DNA of 64,000 nt from JBDIAG01 sp047974565 (GTDB lineage: Bacteria > Actinomycetota > Actinomycetes > Actinomycetales > CAWJMD01): the NCBI GenBank assembly GCA_047974565.1, contig JBKECN010000034.1, positions 62,001 to 126,000 on the forward strand, read 5' to 3'. Both the position numbers and the translations under genes were made by a program. Positions 16,977 through 25,527 of this stretch are shown here, piece by piece. The notes beneath the pieces are model-generated. The model saw only the letters and a program-made list of their open reading frames with translations. It made no database searches and had not been told where the DNA came from. Position 1 is the first letter of the stretch; each line of letters starts with the position of its first letter.

Positions 16977-18501
16977 GGACCTGGCGGCCCGCACCGCACG
17001 CCTGCTGGACGCCGCCATCGAGCGAGCCGAGGGCGCGGCCACCCGCGACCACCTCGAGCAGGCGCGGGCCCGCCTACTGGGCCCGCTGCGGGTGGCCATC
17101 GCCGGGAAGGTCAAGGCCGGCAAGTCGACACTGCTCAACGCCTTGGTCGGCGAGCGACTGGCTCCGACCGACGCCGGGGAGTGCACCCGCGTACTCACCT
17201 GGTACCTGCACGGGCATGCCCCGGCAGTGCGGCTGATCCCCGTGCAGGGGATGCCCCGCGAGCCCAGGTTCGTCCGCGACGACACGCAGTTGAGTATCGA
17301 CCTCGCTCCCACCGCCCCCCAGGACGTGGCCCGACTCGAGGTGCGCTGGCCCACCTCCCGGCTGAGCGACCTGGCCCTGTTGGACACCCCGGGGATCGCC
17401 TCGATCAGGGCAGAGGTCTCGGACCGCACACATTCCGCGCTCGAGCACCGCGCCGGGCAGGTGCCGGAGGTGGACGCGGTCATCTATCTGCTCCGGCACG
17501 TGCACAGCAGCGACGCCCGGTTTCTCGAAGCCTTCCGCGGCGCAACCGATCTGGCCGAGGGCACCGCGTTGAACACGATCGGGGTGCTGTCCCGGGCGGA
17601 CGAGATCGGGTCCTGCCGACTGGATGCCCTGGACACGGCCGCGACGGTGGCTCGCCGTTACGAAGACGATGCCCGACTTCGGCGGCTGTGCCCCATGGTG
17701 GTCCCCGTCGACGGTCTCCTGGCGTTGGCGGCCACAGCGCTGCGCGAGAGGCAGTTCGCCGCGCTCGCCGCGCTCGCCGGCCAACCCGTGCCAGAGACCG
17801 AGGCCCTGCTGCTCAGTGCGGACAGATTCCGCACGCTGCCCGCGGCGGTCGAGGTCGATCGACGCAGCGAACTGCTTGACCTGTTCGGTCTCTTCGGCGT
17901 TCGGCTGGCCGTGCACCTGCTCCAGACCGGCGAGGTGCGCGACTCCCCCGCGTTGGCGGCCGAGTTGGCCGCCCGCTGCGGACTGGCACGGCTACGAGGT
18001 GTGCTGACCCGGCAGTTCCACGACCGGGCCCGCATCCTCAAGGCCCGCTCAGCGATCGCAGCGTTGGAACCGGTGATAGCGGACGGTCGCTGCTATGGCG
18101 CCGACACCCTGCGGCACCAGTTCGAGGAGTTGATCGCCAACGCGCACGAACTGGTCGAGATGCGGCTGCTGGCGGACCTACGCGTCGGGGCGGTCGACCT
18201 CCCCGCGCCTCAGCGGGACGAACTGGAGCGGCTGCTCGGGGGCTTCGGCCACGATCCCCGGACCAGGCTGGACGCCCCGACCGCGAACCTCACCCGGCCG
18301 ACCGGCGACGCCGACGCCGCGAATCCGGTGGATCCCGATATGGATGCGGACCTGCGGGCGATCGCCCTGGAGGCCCTGGTTCGCTGGCGGAGCCGAGCCC
18401 AGCATCCGCTCGCCGGCGGCACCACCCGGCAGGCGGCACTGGTCGCGGTGCGCACCATCGAGGGCATCGTCGCGTCCCTGTCCCCTGAGGCACCGGCCTG
18501 A
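16969..18501 (+). CDS. Second dynamin-like GTPase of the pair
   Basis: A 510-residue protein from ATG 16969 (MVEDLAARTARLLDAA), overlapping the preceding stop by 8 bases. GTPase motifs: G1 AGKVKAGKSTLLNALVG (about residue 46), G2 threonine in DAGECTRVLTWY, G3 LALLDTPGIASIRAE and G4 as GVLSRADEIG (SRAD in place of NKxD). The remaining helices (about 230-500) show no strong membrane segment, unlike its partner. Bacterial dynamins are often encoded as unequal pairs in which one member carries the membrane-inserting paddle. That fits here. The longer in-frame extension upstream lies inside the first gene and was not used. Confidence 0.87.
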   Translation: MVEDLAARTARLLDAAIERAEGAATRDHLEQARARLLGPLRVAIAGKVKAGKSTLLNALVGERLAPTDAGECTRVLTWYLHGHAPAVRLIPVQGMPREPRFVRDDTQLSIDLAPTAPQDVARLEVRWPTSRLSDLALLDTPGIASIRAEVSDRTHSALEHRAGQVPEVDAVIYLLRHVHSSDARFLEAFRGATDLAEGTALNTIGVLSRADEIGSCRLDALDTAATVARRYEDDARLRRLCPMVVPVDGLLALAATALRERQFAALAALAGQPVPETEALLLSADRFRTLPAAVEVDRRSELLDLFGLFGVRLAVHLLQTGEVRDSPALAAELAARCGLARLRGVLTRQFHDRARILKARSAIAALEPVIADGRCYGADTLRHQFEELIANAHELVEMRLLADLRVGAVDLPAPQRDELERLLGGFGHDPRTRLDAPTANLTRPTGDADAANPVDPDMDADLRAIALEALVRWRSRAQHPLAGGTTRQAALVAVRTIEGIVASLSPEAPA

Positions 18502-18547
18502 GCTCCACCCCCGTGGACACGCCCCCAGGGGCTGCCCGGATGTGACC

Positions 18548-19174
18548 CTAGATGAGCCCCTCGCGGACCGCGTACGCCACCGCGTGCGACCGGTTGCGCA
18601 GTTGCAGACGGGTGGTCACCTGGTGCAGCACGTTCTTCACGGTGCGCTCGCTGTAGCAGAGCACCCGGGCGATCTCGGCGGTGTCCATGCCGTCGGCGAC
18701 CAGTCGCAGCACCTCGGTCTCGCGCGGGCTCAGCCCGGCGAAGACGAGTCCGCGCGGGCTCAGCACCTGCCGCTGGAGTCGGCCCAACTGGTCCATCAGT
18801 CGACCCACGAGGTCGCTGGGCACGTCGCCCTCCCCGGCGGCGACCCGCTCGATGCAGGCGTACAGCCGGTCTGCGGTCGCGTCGCCGCGGCGCAGCAGGC
18901 CGGCGATCCCCGTCTCGGCGGCCGTGACCACGGTGGCCTCGTCGACAACGCCAGCCACCAGGACGATCTGGGGACGGTTGCCGCGCCTGACCGCCTGCAC
19001 GATCCGGCGGGCCGACTCGTCCAGGGTGTCGCTGACGATGACCGCCACGGCGCACCGGTCGATGTCACTGTCCGGAACCACCCGCACCCCGGGATGGGTC
19101 CGCAGCTGGGCCGCAACGCCGGCCTGGCAGATGGGGTCGGTGCCGTGCACATACACGGAGATTGCCTCGGGCAT
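18548..19174 (-). CDS. LuxR-family regulator with degenerate receiver domain
   Basis: 208 residues from ATG 19174 (MPEAISVYVHGTDP); an in-frame GTG at 19213 is the alternative. The N-terminal domain follows receiver topology, but the usual DD after the first strand is HG, and the strand-3 aspartate position reads VIVSD, so phosphorylation is unlikely. The C-terminal GerE/LuxR helix-turn-helix is canonical: LSPRETEVLRLVADGMDTAEIA, YSERTVKNVLHQV and a QLRNRSHAVAYA end. Position between the eCIS region and fabD makes it the best candidate reader of the TGCCC-N4-GGGCA palindromes, one of which lies upstream of it (19399). That link is inference. Confidence 0.85.
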   Translation of the reverse strand: MPEAISVYVHGTDPICQAGVAAQLRTHPGVRVVPDSDIDRCAVAVIVSDTLDESARRIVQAVRRGNRPQIVLVAGVVDEATVVTAAETGIAGLLRRGDATADRLYACIERVAAGEGDVPSDLVGRLMDQLGRLQRQVLSPRGLVFAGLSPRETEVLRLVADGMDTAEIARVLCYSERTVKNVLHQVTTRLQLRNRSHAVAYAVREGLI

Positions 19175-19398
19175 CGCTGTCAGCCTCGTCTCGCCGGTAT
19201 CAGGTCGGTCCACGCTGTTTCGAGTCCGCAGCCACCGTCACCACGTCGATGTCGCCGCCCCGTCCGGCGATCATCGCTGACCCGCGAACTCGACCCGTCA
19301 ATGGTCTCCGGCAGCGTCCACGGGGCCTCAACACCGGCTCAACGCGCATGGCGCACATCGCCGGCCACCATCCGAAATACCCGTTACCGCCGAACTGT

Positions 19399-19435
19399 TT
19401 GCCCCAACGGGCAACTCCGTCGCCCCTTTCGGGCG
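19399..19435. promoter_or_regulatory. Tandem palindromes in the luxR-fabD divergent region
   Basis: TTGCCCCAACGGGCAA (19399-19414) is a fourth TGCCC-N4-GGGCA copy. A related imperfect site CGCCC-N5-GGGCG follows at 19421-19435, with centres about 21-22 bp apart, i.e. two helical turns on the same DNA face. They lie about 225 bp before the LuxR start and 130-140 bp before fabD. I infer autoregulation or shared control. The rest of the 364-bp gap (19175-19538) has no gene. Confidence 0.45.
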
Positions 19436-19538
19436 GCCCAAAGTGCCTGCACCCTGCCACGATGCTGCACGACGGTTCGCGCGAACTCACCGGCACCGAC
19501 GATGGCCCGTCCCAGCCCGCCTTGACATAATCGTCGCC

Positions 19539-20459
19539 GTGCTAGCGATCTTGTGCCCGGGCCAAGGAGCCCAGACTCCCGGAATGTTGTCGGCGTGGTT
19601 GGAACTGCCGGGCGTGCCCGAGCATCTGGCCGAACTCAGCGAGGCGGCCGGGGTCGACCTGCTGGCCCACGGCACCGTCTCGGACGCGGACACCATCCGC
19701 GACACCGCGGTGGCCCAACCCCTCATCGTGGCGACCGGCCTGCTGAGTTTCGGTGCGTTGATGGACGGTCAGCCGGGCGGTTCACCGGGTCTGGTGGCCG
19801 GCCACAGCGTGGGCGAGTTCACCGCGGCCGCCGTTGCCGGGCTACTCAGCGAGCATCAGGCGATTGGCCTGGTACGGGTACGCAGTACAGGTATGGCGCA
19901 GGCGTCGGCGGCCACCCCCACCGGGATGAGCGCGGTGCTCGGCGGTGACCCCGAGGAGGTTCTCCAGGGGCTGGCCGCCCTCGGCCTGACCCCGGCGAAC
20001 GTCAACGGCGCCGGGCAGGTGGTCGCCGCCGGCACCCTCGACCAGTTGGCCGCGCTGGCCGCTGATCCGCCCGCCAAGACCCGGGTGATGCCACTTCAGG
20101 TGGCCGGGGCCTTCCATACCGAGCACATGCATCCCGCGATCGGTCCGCTCGCCGACGCCGCCGCCACCGTGACTGCGAGCACCCCGGGCACACCGCTGCT
20201 GTCCAACTACGACGGCAAGCCCGTCACGGACGCGGCGGCTGGACTGAACAGCCTCGTCCTGCAGGTGGGCCGCCCGGTCCGGTGGGACCTGTGCATGCAG
20301 CAGATGATCGACACCGGGGTCGACGCCCTGATCGAACTCGCCCCGGCAGGCACCCTGGTCAACCTGGCCAAGCGGGCGATGCGCGGTGTCCCGTCGGTGG
20401 CGGTGAAGTCACCCGCGGATCTGGAGGCGGCCCGAGCCCTGCTGGCAGAGCACGGCTGA
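19539..20459 (+). CDS. fabD: Malonyl-CoA:ACP transacylase
   Basis: A 306-residue enzyme from GTG 19539 (MLAILCPGQGAQTPGM), the typical actinobacterial FabD start. It transfers malonyl from CoA to ACP for type II fatty acid synthesis. The nucleophilic serine lies in GHSVGEFTAAAVAGLL (about residue 90) and the catalytic histidine in AGAFHTEHM (about 195). The family ending DALIELAPAGTLVNLAKR is intact. Start of the operon fabD-fabH with a one-base overlap (TGATG). Upstream open sequence belongs to the intergenic region and was excluded. Confidence 0.95.
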   Translation: MLAILCPGQGAQTPGMLSAWLELPGVPEHLAELSEAAGVDLLAHGTVSDADTIRDTAVAQPLIVATGLLSFGALMDGQPGGSPGLVAGHSVGEFTAAAVAGLLSEHQAIGLVRVRSTGMAQASAATPTGMSAVLGGDPEEVLQGLAALGLTPANVNGAGQVVAAGTLDQLAALAADPPAKTRVMPLQVAGAFHTEHMHPAIGPLADAAATVTASTPGTPLLSNYDGKPVTDAAAGLNSLVLQVGRPVRWDLCMQQMIDTGVDALIELAPAGTLVNLAKRAMRGVPSVAVKSPADLEAARALLAEHG

Positions 20460-21478
20460 TGTCCTCGCGTTCGCCACTCGCGCACACCGGCGGTGACCGG
20501 TTCGGCCGCATTGTGGGCTCAGGCGCCTACCGGCCGTCGCGAGTGGTACCGAACAGTGAACTCGTCGAGGCGATCGACTCCTCGGACGAGTGGATTCAGC
20601 AGCGTTCGGGCATCCGCACCCGGCACTTCGCCGCGCCGGACGAGACCGTCGTGGACATGGCCGAACACGCCAGCCGTCAGGCGCTGGAGCACGCCGGGAT
20701 CGAGGCCTCGGACCTCGACACGGTGATTGTGGCGACCGTCACTCACATGCTGCAGACCCCGGCTGCGGCACCGATCCTGGCGGACCGGCTGGGCGCCGCA
20801 ACCGCAGCTGCCTTCGACATCTCGGCCGCCTGTGCGGGCTTCTGCCACGGGCTGGCGATCGGCAACGACCTGATTCGCGCGGGCACCTCGTCCACGGTTC
20901 TGGTCGTCGGGGTGGAAAAGCTCTCGGGGATGACCGACCCGAACGACCGGGGCACCGCGTTCATCTTCGGTGACGGCGCCGGCGCGGCGGTACTCGCTCC
21001 CAGCCCCACCCCCGGTATCGGACCCACCGTGTGGGGCAGCGACGGGGCTCGAGCCGAGACGATCACCCAGACCCCCAACTGGGATGAGCTCCGCGACAAG
21101 CGGTTCGACGCCGACCAGCCGTGGCCCACGCTGCGGATGGATGGCCAGCCGGTGTTCCGATGGGCGGTCTTCTCGATGGCGCCGGTGGCGCGTCGCGCGG
21201 TCGAAGCCGCCGGCCTGAGCATCGACGAGATCGATGTCTTCGTCCCCCACCAGGCGAACATGCGGATCATCGACGCGATGATCAAGCAGTTGCACCTGCC
21301 CGAGCACATCCCGGTCGCCCGGGACATCGCCGAGACCGGCAACACCTCCGCCGCCTCGATCCCGATCGCGATCCGACGCCTGCTCGATGAGGGGCAGGCC
21401 ACCACCGGCGACCGTGCCCTGCTGATCGGCTTCGGGGCCGGGCTCGTCTATGCGGCGCAGGTGGTGGAACTGCCCTGA
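20459..21478 (+). CDS. fabH: Beta-ketoacyl-ACP synthase III
   Basis: A 339-residue KAS III, which starts fatty acid synthesis by condensing an acyl-CoA primer with malonyl-ACP. Catalytic triad visible: Cys in DISAACAGFCHGL (about 122), His in FVPHQANMRIID (about 264) and Asn in ETGNTSAASIP (about 295). The primer pocket motif GDGAGAAVLAPS is present. ATG 20459 overlaps the fabD stop. The N-terminal 15 residues before GRIVGSGAYRPSRVV are variable. The 149-bp gap to acpP suggests partial separation of expression. Confidence 0.96.
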   Translation: MSSRSPLAHTGGDRFGRIVGSGAYRPSRVVPNSELVEAIDSSDEWIQQRSGIRTRHFAAPDETVVDMAEHASRQALEHAGIEASDLDTVIVATVTHMLQTPAAAPILADRLGAATAAAFDISAACAGFCHGLAIGNDLIRAGTSSTVLVVGVEKLSGMTDPNDRGTAFIFGDGAGAAVLAPSPTPGIGPTVWGSDGARAETITQTPNWDELRDKRFDADQPWPTLRMDGQPVFRWAVFSMAPVARRAVEAAGLSIDEIDVFVPHQANMRIIDAMIKQLHLPEHIPVARDIAETGNTSAASIPIAIRRLLDEGQATTGDRALLIGFGAGLVYAAQVVELP

Positions 21479-21627
21479 GGGGGTCACCAGACGGTCAAGC
21501 CCGCGCGTGCCGTTATCGGCGCACCCTGCGGGACGATAACCTGCGCCACAGCGTTCCGTGACCACGGAGCACGACAGAGGCCGCAACGGCCTGCCGAGGC
21601 ACGACCCATGAAGAAGGAGAACACCGA

Positions 21628-21879
21628 ATGGCTCAGACCGAGCAGGAGATCCTCGCCGGCATCGCCGAGTTGGTCAACGAGGAGACCGGCCTGCCGACCG
21701 AGGCCGTCGAACTGGACAAGTCGTTCACCGACGACCTCGACATCGACTCGCTGTCGATGACGTCCATCGTCGTTCAGGCTGAGGAGAAGTTCAGCGTGAA
21801 GATCCACGACGAGGACATCAAGAACCTCTCCACGGTGCGCGACGTCGTGGCCTACATCCAGCAGGCCCAGGGCGCCTGA
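21628..21879 (+). CDS. acpP: Acyl carrier protein
   Basis: An 83-residue acidic protein. Serine of DLDIDSLSMTSI (about residue 40) is the phosphopantetheine attachment site. The Shine-Dalgarno GAAGGAG sits 9 bases before the ATG. It carries growing acyl chains between the FabD/H/F enzymes. A stable hairpin follows the stop and precedes fabF. Confidence 0.97.
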   Translation: MAQTEQEILAGIAELVNEETGLPTEAVELDKSFTDDLDIDSLSMTSIVVQAEEKFSVKIHDEDIKNLSTVRDVVAYIQQAQGA

Positions 21880-21888
21880 GCCGCGGCA

Positions 21889-21921
21889 CCGCCACTGGGC
21901 CCATCGGGGGCCCGGTGGCGG
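21889..21921 (+). terminator. GC-rich hairpin between acpP and fabF
   Basis: Arms CCGCCACTGGGCCC and GGGCCCGGTGGCGG pair over 14 bp (one G-T) with a 5-base loop, 9 bases after the acpP stop. No uridine tract follows, so it could be a partial terminator or an mRNA stabiliser that raises ACP over the downstream synthase. About 170 bp of gene-free sequence separate it from fabF. Confidence 0.55.
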
Positions 21922-22093
21922 CACCGGACATCGGCCGGCCCGTGCGCGCATCCCACCTGCGCGCACGGCTCCACCGGCTGGTGTCACCGACTTCCAACCG
22001 GGGACCTCGACACCCCACACAGCCGGGACGAGACCACCGCCGACGCGAGCGTGCGGCCCTCGTCCCTCGACCTGACTTCTGGAGGACCCAAGG

Positions 22094-23335
22094 ATGGGTA
22101 CGCCCGAGAGAGTTGTCGTCACCGGTATCGGTGCCACCACCCCCATCGGCGGAGACGCCACCTCGACCTGGCAGGCCGCCCTCGACGGCCGCAGCGGCGC
22201 CAAGCGTCTGCCCCAGGAGTGGCTCGACACGTACCCCCTTCCGGTCGAGTTCGCCTGCCGGTTGGAGGTCCCGGCCTTGGACGTGCTGCCCAAGCACGAG
22301 GCCAAGAAGCTCGACCCGTCCGGTCAGTACTCCATGCTGGCCAGCCGGGAGGCCTGGCAGGACGCCGGTGCCCCCGAGGTCGACCCGCTCCGGCTCGGCG
22401 TCGTCGCAGCCACCGGCATCGGCGGTGTCTGGACCCTGCTGGACTCCTACGACGTGCTCAAGCAGTCCGGGCCCCGCCGGGTGCTGCCGATGACCGTGCC
22501 GATGCTCATGCCGAACGGTTCCTCCGGGGCGCTATCCATCGAGTTCAACGCCAAGGCGGGGGCACACACCCCGGTGGCGGCCTGCGCCAGCGGCGCCGAG
22601 GCGATGGCCACCGCGCTGGACATGATCCGCACCGGCCGAGCCGATGTGGTCATCGCCGGCGGCACCGAGGCGGCGATCCACCCACTGCCGATCGCCGGGT
22701 TCGCGTCCATGCGTGCCCTGTCCACCCGCAACGACTCACCCGAGACGGCAAGCCGGCCCTACGACGTCAACCGGGACGGCTTCGTGCTCGGCGAAGGGGC
22801 GGGCTTCGTCGTCATGGAGCGCGAGGAGTTCGCCCGCGCCCGGGGCGCGCGGATCTACGCGGAGGTGGTCTCGGCCGGGCTCACCGCCGACGGGCACCAC
22901 ATCGCCCAGCCGGACCCGACCGCTGCCGGTCAGATCCGGGCCATGCGCGCAGCCCTGGCGAACGGTGGACTCGAGCCCTCGGACATCGTCACGATCAACG
23001 CCCACGCGACCTCCACCCCCGTGGGAGACCTCGGCGAGGTGCTCGGCATCACCGAGGTTCTCGGCTCACATGCCGACGACGTGGTGATCTCGGCGACAAA
23101 GTCGATGACCGGACACCTGTTGGGCGCAGCCGGCGCACTGGAGGGCATCTTCTGCATCCTGGCGCTGCACCACCACCTGGCACCGCCGACGATCAACATC
23201 ACCGAACTCGATCCCAAGATGACCCTGGACGTGGTGCGCGACAAGCCTCGTCAGATCGGGGACGGAGTGGCGCTCAACAACTCCTTCGGATTCGGCGGCG
23301 CCAACGCCTGCGTGGCCTTCCGCACCGCGTCCTGA
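22094..23335 (+). CDS. fabF: Beta-ketoacyl-ACP synthase II
   Basis: A 413-residue elongating condensing enzyme. The start MGTPERVVVTGIGATTPIG is typical, with TGGAGG 9 bases upstream. Catalytic Cys lies in PVAACASGAEAMATA (about 168), the first His in TINAHATSTPVGD and the second in KSMTGHLLGAAGA, and the glycine-rich NNSFGFGGANACV ends the fold. It extends acyl-ACP chains in the type II system with the three preceding genes. Convergent with DUF3145, only 15 bases apart. Confidence 0.96.
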   Translation: MGTPERVVVTGIGATTPIGGDATSTWQAALDGRSGAKRLPQEWLDTYPLPVEFACRLEVPALDVLPKHEAKKLDPSGQYSMLASREAWQDAGAPEVDPLRLGVVAATGIGGVWTLLDSYDVLKQSGPRRVLPMTVPMLMPNGSSGALSIEFNAKAGAHTPVAACASGAEAMATALDMIRTGRADVVIAGGTEAAIHPLPIAGFASMRALSTRNDSPETASRPYDVNRDGFVLGEGAGFVVMEREEFARARGARIYAEVVSAGLTADGHHIAQPDPTAAGQIRAMRAALANGGLEPSDIVTINAHATSTPVGDLGEVLGITEVLGSHADDVVISATKSMTGHLLGAAGALEGIFCILALHHHLAPPTINITELDPKMTLDVVRDKPRQIGDGVALNNSFGFGGANACVAFRTAS

Positions 23336-23350
23336 CGTAGGCCCGGGCGG

Positions 23351-23854
23351 TCAGCCGACCCGGTGCAACCACCGGACCGGGGCACCCTCCCCGGCGTACC
23401 GGAAGGGCTCGAGCTCGTCATCCCAGGCCTGCCCGAGGGCCAGGTCCAACTCGGCACGCAACGCCTGCGGGTCCTGCCGGCCCGCGTGCAAGGCCGCGCG
23501 AATCCGGTCCTCGGGGACGACCACGTTGCCGTGCACGTCGGTGACCGCGTGGAAGATGCCCAGGTCCGGGGTATGGCTCCACCGGCCCCCGTCCACGCCC
23601 CGGGCCGGCTCCTCGGTGACCTCGTAGCGCAGGTGGTTCCAGCCGCGCAGGCTGGAGGCCAGGGTGGCCCCGGTACCGGCTGGAGCCTGCCAGGAGAACT
23701 CTCCCCGGAACATCGCCGGGGTGACGGGCTGCGGGATCCAATCGATGGCAACCCGAATGCCCAGCACGCTGCCCGCGGCCCACTCCACATGTGGGCACAA
23801 CGCGCGCGGCGCTGAGTGCACGAAAAGTACGCCCCGCGTGATCGGTGCAGACAT
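23351..23854 (-). CDS. DUF3145 actinobacterial protein
   Basis: A 167-residue conserved protein. The N-terminus MSAPITRGVLFVHSAPRALCPH, the segment VAIDWIPQPVTPAMFRGEFSW and the end AWDDELEPFRYAGEGAPVRWLHRVG are hallmarks of this actinobacterial family, which is regularly found beside fabF. Function is unknown. The steady link with fatty acid synthesis suggests a role in envelope lipid metabolism (inference). Confidence 0.93.
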   Translation of the reverse strand: MSAPITRGVLFVHSAPRALCPHVEWAAGSVLGIRVAIDWIPQPVTPAMFRGEFSWQAPAGTGATLASSLRGWNHLRYEVTEEPARGVDGGRWSHTPDLGIFHAVTDVHGNVVVPEDRIRAALHAGRQDPQALRAELDLALGQAWDDELEPFRYAGEGAPVRWLHRVG

Positions 23855-24455
23855 ACCGGCCTCCTCAATATGCGTGTGAGGTACGTCTTCCCCAACGTCC
23901 TCACCCTGCGAGGGTTGCCAGCGGCCCGCGAGGGCTCATCAACGGCGCGTGCTGTATGAAATTGGTCGGGCAGCCGAGTGTGACTCACCAGCCCGAGGAC
24001 CTCAGTGTCGAGCAATCTACCGGTCCATGCGTCACCACGTTCGCGGATCACCAGGCGCCTGCGGCGCCTGGTTGACGACCATCGCCCGAAGGCATTGCAT
24101 CGCCACGCGTGCCCAGTATGACCTACCAACGACGCCTGGTGCGCCAGGCGGGGGTACGCGCGCGCCGCCCCGGGTCCCCAGAGGGATCCTCAGGTGTCAG
24201 GACGAAGACCTGGCGGACGTCACGTACCCACCTCAGGTAGGGTCGTCCGTGGTGCCCGGTATTCGCGAAGTATAAGGCGGTATGGGCTATATCGATCAGG
24301 TCCGAATGCTGGATATCAGAGGTAGCCTGTTTGACTGGCCCCCGTGCACCGATGATTCTGTAGCAGACTGTTTCCGTTGCGCCTGTACGAATTGGGTCCG
24401 TACCTGTCCCCAGGTACTGCCACAACCGTTCGGGCCTACCGAGTCGGAGGTGTGA
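23855..24455. other. 600-bp gene-free region with three inverted repeats
   Basis: No credible ORF on either strand. It contains a perfect 10-bp hairpin ACCAGGCGCC/GGCGCCTGGT with 3-base loop (24050-24072), a second hairpin CGCCTGG/CCAGGCG (24133-24150) reusing the same core, and GTACCTG-N4-CAGGTAC (24400-24417) about 40 bp before the next gene, the last being a plausible operator. Local GC drops between 24240 and 24430. No T-tract follows the hairpins, so they are not standard terminators. Confidence 0.6.
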
Positions 24456-24854
24456 ATGGTTGCGCAGGGGCGCGTCGCGGTCACTGAGGTGATCCGCCCT
24501 GCCGCTGTGCTGCCCGAGGACGCGGCCCGCAGCATCCTGCTCGAACTGGCCCTCAACGACGTCATGAGCAACGGGGTGTGGAGCGCCAAGCCGAACGCGT
24601 GGAGCCGGTGGAGTCAGCCATTCGTCGACGGCGAGCCGCACGACGCGAAGCTCATCGGGATCGTCGAGGTCGCCTACGGCACGCCATCGCGGTACGAGGT
24701 GACGATCTACCGGGTCTCGATCACCGACTATGGCGACGAGGGGGGCTGGACGGTGCGCGCCCTGGTCGACGAGGCACTCGCCTTCGGTGATCTCAACCTC
24801 GATCTGTGCCCGCGCACCCACCTGCCCCCACCGCCACCCCCGGTCAAGTTGTGA
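24456..24854 (+). CDS. Conserved actinobacterial protein of unknown function
   Basis: A 132-residue protein with GGAGG 6 bases before ATG 24456. It contains SILLELALNDVMSNGVW, NAWSRWSQPFVDGEPHDA and the beta-rich IGIVEVAYGTPSRYEVTIYRVSITDYG, ending in a CPRTHLPPPPPPVKL tail. No membrane segment. I do not recognise a characterised family. The inverted repeat at 24400 lies in its promoter region. Confidence 0.75.
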   Translation: MVAQGRVAVTEVIRPAAVLPEDAARSILLELALNDVMSNGVWSAKPNAWSRWSQPFVDGEPHDAKLIGIVEVAYGTPSRYEVTIYRVSITDYGDEGGWTVRALVDEALAFGDLNLDLCPRTHLPPPPPPVKL

Positions 24855-24912
24855 CCCCCGCGCGATCCTCGCGTCGGGGTCGATGCTGCTGCACACGGGT
24901 GGGAGTGCGGGC

Positions 24913-25527
24913 ATGACGGCCCGCCGATTCCACCGGCCCACCCTGTTCGGTCCGCTCGCGATGGACACCCGGCCCGGCGGTGCAGATCCCGCTGAGCGAC
25001 ACGAGGCCGCCTACGCGACCGCTCGCGTCCTGGTGCTGCGCGGACGTGAGGAGGGCCGCCACCCCGAGGCTCTGCAGCGCCTGGTTGAACTGGCCGACTC
25101 CGACGGTCTCGAGGTGCTCGCCGAACTGTGGTCGGACGCGCCCGCCGACTCGCTGCCGGGCGCTCTGTGGCGGGTCTATCTGCTGCGCAGTTGGGTTCGC
25201 GCCGATCCACGCCGGGCGGCAACCGAGTTCGACGAGGGCCGGCGCAGCACACCCGTGCTCGAGGCTGTCGCGGGCGTGGCCGAACCCCCCGGCCCGGATC
25301 AGGTGCTCGCCCTGGCCGACGCGGTGCTGCACGGGGTCTACGACGGAGACTTCGCCATCGCCCTGCAACGCGCCGCGGCCTTCGCCAGGGTGGTGGCGGT
25401 GGGCAGGGCACGCACGGGGCCCGAAGAGCTTCCGGACACGCTGTCGGCGGCTCGGCTCGTGCGACTCGCCGAGAACCTCGAGGCGGCGGCGGCCAGCTGG
25501 CGAACGGGTGACCTTCAGGTGCAGTGA
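24913..25527 (+). CDS. Conserved helical protein, function unknown
   Basis: 204 residues from ATG 24913 (MTARRFHRPTLFGPLAMDTR); the open frame upstream overlaps the preceding gene and was not used. The body is helical: LQRLVELADSDGLEVLAELWSDA, LPGALWRVYLLRSWVR and DQVLALADAVLHGVYDGDF, with a C-terminal AARLVRLAENLEAAAASW. No catalytic motif is visible. Same direction as the 132-residue protein gene 59 bp upstream, so possibly co-transcribed. Confidence 0.7.
   Translation: MTARRFHRPTLFGPLAMDTRPGGADPAERHEAAYATARVLVLRGREEGRHPEALQRLVELADSDGLEVLAELWSDAPADSLPGALWRVYLLRSWVRADPRRAATEFDEGRRSTPVLEAVAGVAEPPGPDQVLALADAVLHGVYDGDFAIALQRAAAFARVVAVGRARTGPEELPDTLSAARLVRLAENLEAAAASWRTGDLQVQ

Noticed and set aside
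19522..19527. TTGACA just upstream of fabD
   Set aside because: Only 12 bp from the start codon, too close to act as a -35 for fabD without moving the start.
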